In this document: piece after piece, positions 34,013 to 42,266 of the stretch
Layout of the letters: the number at the start of each line of letters is the position of its first letter
How positions within the stretch are numbered: the stretch's first letter is position 1
Origin: Bacteroidota bacterium
GTDB taxonomy: Bacteria > Bacteroidota > Bacteroidia > Bacteroidales > F082
Assembly: GCA_013203805.1 (NCBI GenBank)
Contig: JABMPH010000094.1
Location: 1 to 57,347 of the forward strand
Reading direction: 5' to 3'
Length of the DNA stretch: 57,347 bases
Position numbers and translations under genes: made by a program
Notes under the pieces: model-generated
Told to the model about the DNA's origin: nothing
The model's database searches: none
Seen by the model: only the letters and a program-made list of their open reading frames with translations

Positions 34013-34693
34013 GTGATAAATACCGTAAACCTTACCAGAATTTTCAGAACAGATGAAATAGAAACTACCGCATTAAAAACTGTTAACCTCAATATAAAAA
34101 AAGGAGAGTTTGTTGCTATTATGGGGCCATCTGGCTGTGGAAAATCAACACTACTGAATATATTAGGATTGTTGGATTCACCCACATCCGGGGAGTTTAA
34201 TTTCCATGGAAAAGATGTAGCAGGCTTCAATGAAAAAAAGCGGGCAAAGCTTCGGAAACATAATGTGGGATTTGTTTTCCAAAGTTTCAATCTAATCGAT
34301 CAACTGAGTGTATTCGAAAATGTTGAACTCCCTCTTGTATATCTTAAGATGAGTCCAGGCAATCGTAAAAAACTTGTTGAAGAAGCCTTAGAATGCATGC
34401 AGATATCCCACAGAAGTAAGCATTACCCAAATCAACTCTCAGGAGGTCAACAACAGCGAGTAGCTGTTGCACGTGCTGTTGTTTCAAAGCCTAGTTTAAT
34501 CCTTGCTGATGAACCAACAGGTAATCTGGATTCTGTTCATGGAAATGAGGTAATGAATCTACTTACCGAGTTAAACAAAAATGGAACTACCATTGTAATG
34601 GTTACACACTCACAGCGCGATGCGAGTTTTAGTAATCGTGTTATTCATCTGTTTGATGGTGAAATTCTTTCAGAAAATATAAATAAGCAATAA
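34013..34693 (+). CDS. MacB/LolD-type ABC ATPase 2
   Basis: 226 aa, GTG start at 34013. Walker A GPSGCGKST, FVFQSFNLID, LSGGQQQRVAVARAV, LILADEPTGNLDS and VTHSQRD are all present. Co-encoded with permease 2 (29-bp gap). Its close similarity to ATPase 1 contrasts with the more diverged permeases. Confidence 0.93.
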   Translation: MINTVNLTRIFRTDEIETTALKTVNLNIKKGEFVAIMGPSGCGKSTLLNILGLLDSPTSGEFNFHGKDVAGFNEKKRAKLRKHNVGFVFQSFNLIDQLSVFENVELPLVYLKMSPGNRKKLVEEALECMQISHRSKHYPNQLSGGQQQRVAVARAVVSKPSLILADEPTGNLDSVHGNEVMNLLTELNKNGTTIVMVTHSQRDASFSNRVIHLFDGEILSENINKQ

Positions 34694-34722
34694 CTTGTTT
34701 TTAGTTTTTAATAAAGATTATC

Positions 34723-37149
34723 ATGTTTAAAAATTATATCGTTAGCGCAATTAGAAATATAACAAAGAGCCCTTTTTATGCTTTCTTAAATATATTAGGA
34801 CTTACAATCGGACTTGCAGCCTTTATATTCATTCTCATCTATGTAAGCGATGAAATTTCATATGATAAATATAATGTAAATCATAGTCGTATTCATCGAC
34901 TGGAATCTGATTTTACAATTGGCTCAAAACATGATAAATTTGCAATTGTTCCCATTCCCATGGGACCCGCATTGAAACTTGAGTTTCCAGAAATTGAGGA
35001 AACTGTGAGATTTAGAGACATTGACAATGCACTTTTTATTTACAACGATAAAGAGTATTATGAGGATAACTTCTATTATACCGATTCAACAGTTTTTGAT
35101 GTTTTCACCACTGAACTAATTGTTGGTGAGTTAAATCATGCTCTTGTTGAACCTAATACAGCTGTACTTACGGAGAAAATTGCCCTCAAATATTTTGGCA
35201 AGGAAAATGCCATCGGAAAAGTTATTAAAACAGGAAGTGGAAGACAATACAAAATTACTGCCGTAGTTAAAAACCAACCTGAGAACTCACATTTAAAATT
35301 TGACGGACTGTTATCGGCTTCCACATTAGCCAAAGAAGTTGGCGAGGATGAGTTCAATAGTATGGAGCCTGTGAGATTTTGGAACATTGGAGTATTTACT
35401 TATGTTATGTTGCATAAAAATAGCTCCATGGAAACCATCCATTCAAAGTTTCCCGCCTTTTATGATAAGTATATGAAATCTCTTGGTGATGTATTTAATG
35501 CATCATTCAATTTAATGTCGACTCCACTGGCCGATGTCCATTTGAATTCAAACTTATCAAGCGATCTGCCAACAGGCAATAAAGCCTACGTTTATATATT
35601 CTCAATTGTGGCCATTTTTATATTGCTGTTAGCTGCAATTAACTACATGAATATGGCAACAGCCCAATCATCGAGTAGATCACGTGAAGTTGGAATGAGA
35701 AAGGTGATGGGAGCTTATAAACGACAATTGATTGGTCAATTCCTCAGCGAATCGGTTCTTCTTGCCCTAATTGCAAATATTCTGGCGCTGGCAGTTGTAT
35801 ATATATTCTTACCCGACTTCAACAACTTAACGGGAAAAGAATTATCGTATAATCTAATCATGGCTCCTGACTTTCTTGGATTAATACTGGCAGTAAGTTT
35901 AGTAATAGGATTATTATCTGGCAGTTACCCTGCTTTTTACCTATCATCATTTATGCCATTAAATGTGCTAAAGGGAATTACAACTTCATCAGGAAAACCA
36001 AAACTATTACTCCGGAGAGGATTGGTTGTTATTCAGTTTTTTATAGCGATTGTTATGATAATAGGAACCTTTGTTGTTTCTGACCAACTGGATTATTTAA
36101 GAAATAAAGACTTGGGATTTGATAAGGAAAACTTAGTGGTTATGGAGTTGCAGGATTCTGCCTTTAGAAGCAAAGTAGAAGTTTTTAAGGAAGCATTATT
36201 ACAAAGTCCAAATATCGAGAAAGTTTCAAATTCAACAGGTGTACCCGGTGATGTGAGTTGGATTCAAGTAATGTTAGTTGAACAAGAATCGGAAATGAAA
36301 GAATTTGCTGTGATATTGGCTCAATGCGACTATGATTACGCTGAATTACTTGGTCTTGAGTTTATTGAAGGACGTGATTTTGATGAAAAAATGGGTACTG
36401 ACGATTCTGCGGCTGTAATAATTAATGAAACGGCTGCACGTCAATTTGGTTGGCTTGATGATCCCATAGGAAAAAAAATTCACTACGGAATGGAATTGGA
36501 CCGATCTGGAGGAAGACACCTGAATGTCATTGGAATGGTTGAAGATTTCCATTTTACATCATTACATAATAAAGTGGAGCCTATAATTCTATTTATTAGC
36601 TCGGTTCCACGTTATTATGTTACAGCCAGAGTTAGAGATGGGAATATGATTACTGGCTTGGAACACATTGAGAAATGCTGGAATGAAACCGGAGCTGAAA
36701 GACCTTTTAACTATACTATGATTACTGACCTTCAAGAGGAGATGTATGAAGGTGAAGAGAAGATAAGCTCAATATTTTTAATAATATCTGCACTCACTGT
36801 ATTTATAGCACTTCTTGGATTATTTGGTTTGTCATCATTTACTGCAGAACAACGAACACGTGAAATTGGGATTAGAAAAGTAAATGGAGCTACACTTTAC
36901 GACATTCTAATATTGCTTTATAAAGAATTCTTTTGGTTAATACTGATAGCATTTTTAATTGCAGTTCCAATTGCCTATTGGAGATTATCAATATGGCTCG
37001 AAACCAGCTTTATGTATTACACCGAAATTCACTGGATGTCAATACTAACCGCAGGCATTTCAGCAATGATAGTGGGTTTGCTTACAATAAGTTATCATGT
37101 TGTTAAGGTAGCATCAAGCGATCCTGTTGAGGCAATTAAATATGAGTAG
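34723..37149 (+). CDS. MacB/FtsX-type ABC permease 2
   Basis: 808 aa with the same two-half, eight-TM plan as permease 1: SAIRNITKSPFYAFLNILGLTIGLAAFIFILIYVSDEISYD, MNMATAQSSSRSREVGMRKVMGAYKRQLIGQFLSE, QFFIAIVMIIGTFVVSDQL, EQRTREIGIRKVNGATLYDILILL and the end SSDPVEAIKYE. The periplasmic parts differ considerably from permease 1, so the two modules probably handle different substrates or form a heteromeric pump. Only one adaptor gene serves both modules. Confidence 0.92.
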   Translation: MFKNYIVSAIRNITKSPFYAFLNILGLTIGLAAFIFILIYVSDEISYDKYNVNHSRIHRLESDFTIGSKHDKFAIVPIPMGPALKLEFPEIEETVRFRDIDNALFIYNDKEYYEDNFYYTDSTVFDVFTTELIVGELNHALVEPNTAVLTEKIALKYFGKENAIGKVIKTGSGRQYKITAVVKNQPENSHLKFDGLLSASTLAKEVGEDEFNSMEPVRFWNIGVFTYVMLHKNSSMETIHSKFPAFYDKYMKSLGDVFNASFNLMSTPLADVHLNSNLSSDLPTGNKAYVYIFSIVAIFILLLAAINYMNMATAQSSSRSREVGMRKVMGAYKRQLIGQFLSESVLLALIANILALAVVYIFLPDFNNLTGKELSYNLIMAPDFLGLILAVSLVIGLLSGSYPAFYLSSFMPLNVLKGITTSSGKPKLLLRRGLVVIQFFIAIVMIIGTFVVSDQLDYLRNKDLGFDKENLVVMELQDSAFRSKVEVFKEALLQSPNIEKVSNSTGVPGDVSWIQVMLVEQESEMKEFAVILAQCDYDYAELLGLEFIEGRDFDEKMGTDDSAAVIINETAARQFGWLDDPIGKKIHYGMELDRSGGRHLNVIGMVEDFHFTSLHNKVEPIILFISSVPRYYVTARVRDGNMITGLEHIEKCWNETGAERPFNYTMITDLQEEMYEGEEKISSIFLIISALTVFIALLGLFGLSSFTAEQRTREIGIRKVNGATLYDILILLYKEFFWLILIAFLIAVPIAYWRLSIWLETSFMYYTEIHWMSILTAGISAMIVGLLTISYHVVKVASSDPVEAIKYE

Positions 37150-37214
37150 GGTAGTTTTATATTTGTAATGCTGTAGCTAAGCATCTCATCCGATGTACAT
37201 ATTCCCAAGTCCTT

Positions 37215-37292
37215 TGTCATGCTGAGCGTAGCGAAGTATCTAATACCATGAACATATTCCAGATGAGATTCTTCACGCTGTTCAGAATGACA
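37215..37292. repeat. TGTCATGCTGAG-type intergenic inverted repeat
   Basis: Left arm 37215-37241 (TTTGTCATGCTGAGCGTAGC, GAAGTATCT) and right arm 37266-37292 (AGATTCTTCACGC, TTCAGAATGACA) are imperfect complements with a ~24-bp loop. This is the widespread 'GTCATGCTGAGC...TTCAGAATGAC' repeat found between genes of many Bacteroidota. It sits between convergent genes and may end transcription from both sides. Confidence 0.65.
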
Positions 37293-37331
37293 ACAATCTC
37301 ATGGTTTCGTAAACATCCCAAAATACTTCCC

Positions 37332-38099
37332 TCAACCCTCAAACCAACTCTTAAGTAAAGCAACCTTGTCGCGGCTAACAATAATTTCCTTATCGAATTT
37401 AAAATTTAATTTAACTAGTAATCTACTATTTGAGTATATCAGGACATCTTCTATTGCACTTATATTAACAATGAAAGAGCGATTTGCCCTAAAAAACATT
37501 TCGGGATCAAGCTGCTTGATAAGATCTTCAAGGGTATAATCAATAATATACCTATTTCCTTTTGAGGTTATTATATAAACAGTTCGACCTTCGGCATAAA
37601 ATAATAATATGTTTTCAGTTACTATCGATTTAATATGATCACCAACTTTAGTCAGGAACCGAGCCTTATACTTTTTCTGCATATTCATTAGCATTCTGCC
37701 TAGCTCATTATATGGGATATTTTCCGTAGAGGGCAGATTATCGCGTAATGATTTTAGTTTCTCTAAGCTTCGATATAGTTCTTTATACGATAGTGGTTTT
37801 AAAAGGTAATCAATGCTATTTACCTTGAATGCCTGTATGGCATATTCATTATAGGCAGTTATAAAAATGATTGGTTTATTTATCTTCACCTTCTCGAAAA
37901 TATCAAAACTTAATCCATCTGTAAGTCTTATATCCATGAAGTATAGATCAACGTCATCAAGATTTTCTGATATCCATTCAATTGATTCCTTTACAGAAGT
38001 AAGTTTTGCAACAACAACTATATTTCTATCATAATCCTTTAGCAGGTTTTCAAGTTTTACAACTGCAGGATTTTCGTCTTCAATAATTACAACTCGCAT
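37332..38099 (-). CDS. LytTR response regulator 2
   Basis: 255 aa. Receiver: VIIEDENPAVVKLENLL, phospho-Asp in VDLYFMDIRLTDG, FITAYNEYAIQAFKVNSIDYLLKPL. LytTR domain: FLTKVGDHIKSIVTENILLFYAEGRTVYIITSKGNRYIIDYTLEDLI ... FFRANRSFIVNISAIEDV. It is the last gene of an operon that also encodes two LytS-like proteins and the SSNxE repeat protein; the gap to the previous gene is 6 bp. It is convergent with the transporter operon. Confidence 0.92.
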   Translation of the reverse strand: MRVVIIEDENPAVVKLENLLKDYDRNIVVVAKLTSVKESIEWISENLDDVDLYFMDIRLTDGLSFDIFEKVKINKPIIFITAYNEYAIQAFKVNSIDYLLKPLSYKELYRSLEKLKSLRDNLPSTENIPYNELGRMLMNMQKKYKARFLTKVGDHIKSIVTENILLFYAEGRTVYIITSKGNRYIIDYTLEDLIKQLDPEMFFRANRSFIVNISAIEDVLIYSNSRLLVKLNFKFDKEIIVSRDKVALLKSWFEG

Positions 38100-38105
38100 A
38101 ATATA

Positions 38106-39146
38106 TTATTCTTCATCGAATTCCAATAATGGAACGCTTATATTTAAAAATCCATTTATCTCTGTAAACGTAATTCCCTCTTTTGAGAAATACGAATAAG
38201 CGTTTTTCAATCTATTCACTCGTTCTTCTAATAGAGTGTTATTCCTTAGTCTTTTATTCAAGGAGTGCACTATTAAAATCTTATCACCCAGTATCTCAAC
38301 CTTGAATTTTAGCTTCAATGAATCAGATATGATATTCTGAAATATAGCGTTTTCAAACAATATCTGAAGAGTTCCAGGAATTATAGATTTTAAATTCTTC
38401 TCTCCATTGTCAACTAGATATTCCAAGCCATCATGATACTTTGCTTTAAATAGTTTTAGTACCGGCACTAACGATTCTATCTCGGTTGCCACAGGGATCA
38501 AATCAGCATCTTTGTTTTCAAGTGTATTTCGGTAAACCATGGCAAGGCTGTTAACTAATTCATCAGCACGTTTTTTATTGCGATAAAGCTCTGAAATAAT
38601 TATTTCAAGGGATTGGAATAAAAAATCAGGATTTACCTGGTTTTTAAATGTTTCCATTTCAAGTTCCAATGTTGCCTTTTTTGTCGACTCTTCATTAATC
38701 TTAGCATCATTTCTTTTATAGAGAAAAACAAGACTGAAATAATATAGATTGTAGCAGATCGCCACAAAAATGTAAATCAAATTAAAGGTTATCAACTCCG
38801 TTGTTATCGTGCTAAACCCTTCGAATTGAACAAAGTAGAAATACATCACTAAGCTAATAATTGAAGTTGAAAGTATTATAGAAGTCAGTAATTGAATTAT
38901 AATTCTTATCTGAATATTCCGCGAAAGCGGATAAGCCCACCTAAGAAATATAATCACCAATCTATTTATTTCCAGAAATATGAGTGTAAGTATAATTACA
39001 AAAAATACCTCACGACTAAAAAAATTAGTTGCAAGTTGGTTAACTGAATCAAAAAATAGCAGAACGAGTAAATAAACAACAATGCCCAACAACAATGGTG
39101 ATGCCAGCCTAAATGCGAAACTATTATAATACCAGTTTTTATTCAT
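38106..39146 (-). CDS. LytS-like pseudokinase
   Basis: 346 aa with four or five TM helices in the first ~145 residues, then a His_kinase-like region. The normal NPHFLFN is NPDFLFQ, with Asp174 in place of the phospho-accepting His. The N-box reads FENAIFQNIIS (Lys-His lost), and the usual GxGLxN glycine box is absent: it reads LRNNTLLEERVNRLKNAYSYF. Autophosphorylation is therefore not expected. It overlaps the canonical kinase gene by 8 bp, so both are made together, most likely as a heterodimer in which this subunit senses or modulates (inference). Confidence 0.86.
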   Translation of the reverse strand: MNKNWYYNSFAFRLASPLLLGIVVYLLVLLFFDSVNQLATNFFSREVFFVIILTLIFLEINRLVIIFLRWAYPLSRNIQIRIIIQLLTSIILSTSIISLVMYFYFVQFEGFSTITTELITFNLIYIFVAICYNLYYFSLVFLYKRNDAKINEESTKKATLELEMETFKNQVNPDFLFQSLEIIISELYRNKKRADELVNSLAMVYRNTLENKDADLIPVATEIESLVPVLKLFKAKYHDGLEYLVDNGEKNLKSIIPGTLQILFENAIFQNIISDSLKLKFKVEILGDKILIVHSLNKRLRNNTLLEERVNRLKNAYSYFSKEGITFTEINGFLNISVPLLEFDEE

Positions 39147-40269
39147 TTACTATCGATATTATTGGAAGCTTAACTGTAAAATATTTTCCCGAAGTTACTT
39201 CAATATCCTTATTTATCAGATGCATATACCTGTTGGTAATATTTGAAAGACCAATATTATATGAATAAGATTCCTTTTCCTTATTTAATAAATTGTCCAT
39301 CGTTGATTGTACATCGGGCTTTTCAACAATATTATTTCTTACTATTAGATGCGATCCATTATTTCCAATAATCTCTATTTTTAGAGGAGTTATCTCAGAA
39401 ATAACAGAATGTTTAAGAGCATTTTCCACAAGTATTTGAAGTGTAAAGGGAGGGATATACCCATCCATATCACCTAGCCTTTCATCTATTTCTAATTCAA
39501 CAAATTCGTCAAATCTAATTTTATGCATAAAAAAATATGCTTTAATCATTTCAATTTCGTCCTTAAGTTTAACTAGTTTACTCTCGTTTGTTGATAGTAT
39601 ATAGTCGTATGTTCGTGCAAGCTGACGGATATAACTGTCGGCCTGATTAATATCCATGTAAATTAAGGATGAAATGGTGTTTAGTGCATTGAATAAAAAG
39701 TGTGGATTAAGCTGACTTTTGAGGGCTTCAAACCTTAAGTCAAGCTGAACACGTTCGGATGCTAGAGCTTCAATTTGCCCAACACTATATTGATTGTATG
39801 AGTATATCGAAAAATTTATTAGTGAATATCCATAAATGATAACAATAGTTAATATTCCAAACTTTATCAATCCATCATTAACAAAATCCATAAGGCTTAT
39901 TTCTGTTGATGGATAAGTTAAATAAACATACGTGAATATGAATATTGTGGCTGTAATACAAGATATTAAAATGCCCGATATCAATTCAACAAAAAACCTC
40001 AATGATATTCTCTCATTCCAAGGTAGCATTCTATTATACCAAGAGTTAAGCATCATTAATGCATACCCTGAAATGCTTACTAAAAAGATTGCGAGTAGCA
40101 ATCCAATCCATTGTTCACCAAGATTAGGCACTTCGGAGGTTTCGCTATAATAAATAAACAAGTAAACAGCTATTGCCACTAAGCTACTGATAATAGTATT
40201 ACGCAATATTTTTGTCATTCCCTGTTGTTTGAAATTTAAAACTACTAACAAAAACAACACCATGAGCAT
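39139..40269 (-). CDS. LytS/YehU-type sensor histidine kinase 2
   Basis: 376 aa from the outer ATG; the ATG at 40218 (MTKILRNTIISSLV) is an alternative and leaves 359 aa. Four TM helices in residues ~25-155, then EALKSQLNPHFLFNALNTISSLIY with phospho-His at 190, ILVENALKHSVI and the terminal NIGLSNITNRYMHL glycine/lid region. All catalytic elements are intact, unlike the downstream partner. It is preceded by the SSNxE repeat gene (37 bp gap) and probably co-transcribed. Confidence 0.9.
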   Translation of the reverse strand: MLMVLFLLVVLNFKQQGMTKILRNTIISSLVAIAVYLFIYYSETSEVPNLGEQWIGLLLAIFLVSISGYALMMLNSWYNRMLPWNERISLRFFVELISGILISCITATIFIFTYVYLTYPSTEISLMDFVNDGLIKFGILTIVIIYGYSLINFSIYSYNQYSVGQIEALASERVQLDLRFEALKSQLNPHFLFNALNTISSLIYMDINQADSYIRQLARTYDYILSTNESKLVKLKDEIEMIKAYFFMHKIRFDEFVELEIDERLGDMDGYIPPFTLQILVENALKHSVISEITPLKIEIIGNNGSHLIVRNNIVEKPDVQSTMDNLLNKEKESYSYNIGLSNITNRYMHLINKDIEVTSGKYFTVKLPIISIVNE

Positions 40270-40306
40270 ATTTTGATTTCAAATTTACTCATGGCGAAAA
40301 AACCAA

Positions 40307-41953
40307 CTACTGTTTGTTGTTCATTGCTTCCATTACACTACGATATTCAGTATCTGAAGAAAGCGTCCTAGCTACCTCCATGTATTTTGATTTTATTTCT
40401 TTGTTGTTAATAAAATTAGTTTTTGCAACTTCTCGTAACACTCGTGATTTTTCAGTATTTGAAGAAAGTAAACGCGAAGTACTAAGTAGTTCTGCACATG
40501 CATATTCATTAAATTTCAATGATCTTATCATGTCCATTAGCACACTGCTCATTTCGGTGTTGCTACTCATTTTATTTGTTGCCTCCAAAAATGCATCAAC
40601 TTCCATTTTATCAAATGGCATGCTTTTTAATGCTGTTCGAAGTACATATCCCATTTCAGTATTTGAACTCAATTTACCTGTAACTCTCAATAAACTAATC
40701 CAATTATTACTGTTGAAACTATAATTTTTGATAGCATTTCTAAGTACAGAGCCTGCCTCAGTATTACTCGACATTAAATTAATAGCAGTGAAATACTCAT
40801 CATTTAATTTCTTATTAGCTAAATCTAGTTCTACAATTGACTTTAATACACTCCCCATTTCAGTATTTGAAGACAATTTCTGAGTTGATTCTAATACTTG
40901 AATATAGTCATCATCGGTAAGATCATAATTCTTAATTAAATACTTTAGAGTTTGCCCGGCTTCAGTATTACTCGACATGGCGTCTATCGCATTAAAATAT
41001 GCTGAACGAATATTAAGGTTGTTAAAATTCAAATGATTTAATGATCTTAATATAGATCCCATTTCGGAGTTTGAGCTAAGTTTCCTCACGCTTTCAAGCA
41101 TCCTAACATATGCGTCTTCACTAAGTTTTTGACTTTTCTCAACATATTTCATTACACTTCCACTTTCTGAATTACTCGACATCCTATCTATACAAGTAAA
41201 ATATGCCTCAGTTACTTCGTTGTTATTGAAATCAATTTCAGAAGTTATTTTTCGGAGGATTGAGCCTCGCTCGGAGTTGGATGATAATCGTGAAATACCG
41301 ATGAAGTATTCAACCATTACGTTATTATTCACCATGAAAAGGTTACTAAACTCTTTATATAATCTCCCTCTTTCGGTATTGGAGGAAATATCACGTGAAA
41401 TTGTGCTGATGACAGTGATAATTTCTTTTTCGTTAAGCTTATTATTTTCAAGTAGAGTTTCGAAATACAATGCAGAAACTGAGTTGGAAGATATTTCATC
41501 AACTTCATCAACAAATGCATCAATACCACCCTTTTTATATATTCTTTTTGTTCTGCCTTCAACATCAATGCCGGTCATACGAACTATATCAAGCAATACA
41601 TCGGACAACCATTTTTCACCTTCTGGTTCGAATGGAATTTCTTTCCTACCTTCATAATACTCATAATTAATCTTGCCGTTTGAGTTACTTTCAATTAATA
41701 ATGATCGCTTATTTCCAAATGTCTTTTTGCTTATCTTCAAATACCCACCTGGCGAGATGCTAACTATCTTTGTGTCATCATTATTTACTTTAATGTCACC
41801 TTTAACCTGGACTTCATAATCAGTAAAATAATCGGAATAACTATATTGTTTTTTTTCTGTGAAGCTATAACTTTGTGCGTATTGCTGCGCAGTAACTGTA
41901 AATGTAACTATCGAAAGTACTAGGATCAAAAATATTTTAATTGTCGTTTTCAT
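40307..41953 (-). CDS. secreted SSNxE-repeat solenoid protein
   Basis: 548 aa with a signal peptide (IFLILVLSIVTFTVTAQQ). Residues ~45-150 are a head with YLKISKKTFGNKRSLLIESN and EGEKWLSDVLLDIVRMTGID. From residue 155 to 532 there are twelve repeats of ~34 residues, each with SSN[ST]E xGSVL (positions 155, 190, 224, 259, 293, 327, 361, 395, 429, 463, 497, 532; the first lacks the Glu, the last has SSDTE). The residue before SSN alternates Leu, Met, Leu, Met from the third repeat to the tenth. Helix-rich spacers suggest a HEAT-like alpha solenoid. Its neighbour is the canonical LytS kinase 37 bp downstream on the same strand; a sensor or ligand-binding role for that system is plausible but unproven. 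Confidence 0.78.
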   Translation of the reverse strand: MKTTIKIFLILVLSIVTFTVTAQQYAQSYSFTEKKQYSYSDYFTDYEVQVKGDIKVNNDDTKIVSISPGGYLKISKKTFGNKRSLLIESNSNGKINYEYYEGRKEIPFEPEGEKWLSDVLLDIVRMTGIDVEGRTKRIYKKGGIDAFVDEVDEISSNSVSALYFETLLENNKLNEKEIITVISTISRDISSNTERGRLYKEFSNLFMVNNNVMVEYFIGISRLSSNSERGSILRKITSEIDFNNNEVTEAYFTCIDRMSSNSESGSVMKYVEKSQKLSEDAYVRMLESVRKLSSNSEMGSILRSLNHLNFNNLNIRSAYFNAIDAMSSNTEAGQTLKYLIKNYDLTDDDYIQVLESTQKLSSNTEMGSVLKSIVELDLANKKLNDEYFTAINLMSSNTEAGSVLRNAIKNYSFNSNNWISLLRVTGKLSSNTEMGYVLRTALKSMPFDKMEVDAFLEATNKMSSNTEMSSVLMDMIRSLKFNEYACAELLSTSRLLSSNTEKSRVLREVAKTNFINNKEIKSKYMEVARTLSSDTEYRSVMEAMNNKQ

Positions 41954-42266
41954 GATTCATAAATTAATTAATTACACATTTATTAATATACAAAACAACA
42001 ACTGTTTGTTGAGTTAAAAAAACCTTTGGTAATGAACCACCGAACTAGTGTAATGAGTTGCATTATAGTTGTAATAGTATTGATCATAACGAAATTTATA
42101 AATCATTACTCCCCTTTATAACTCATTATTTAAACTACTATACTCACATATTAAATCCTATATTTTCACGTTTAATTAACATACATTTTGTTGATAATTA
42201 TTGATTATGGTTACCAACAAGGATTATCGATTGAATACATTTACCAGCCAAAACACATTAATTGAA
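41954..42266. other. divergent intergenic region
   Basis: 313 bp between two divergent transcripts. TAATGAGTT at 42051 and AACTCATTA at 42120 are complementary (9 bp, 60-bp apart), which may be chance. No good TAnnTTTG box is visible on either strand. Confidence 0.25.

Noticed and set aside
41220-41657. 145-codon plus-strand ORF antisense to the SSNxE repeat gene
   Set aside because: The repeat gene has signal peptide and regular protein repeats in frame; the antisense frame has neither.
42051-42128. TAATGAGTT / AACTCATTA inverted repeat before the TPR gene
   Set aside because: AT-rich 9-bp arms 60 bp apart are likely by chance in this composition.
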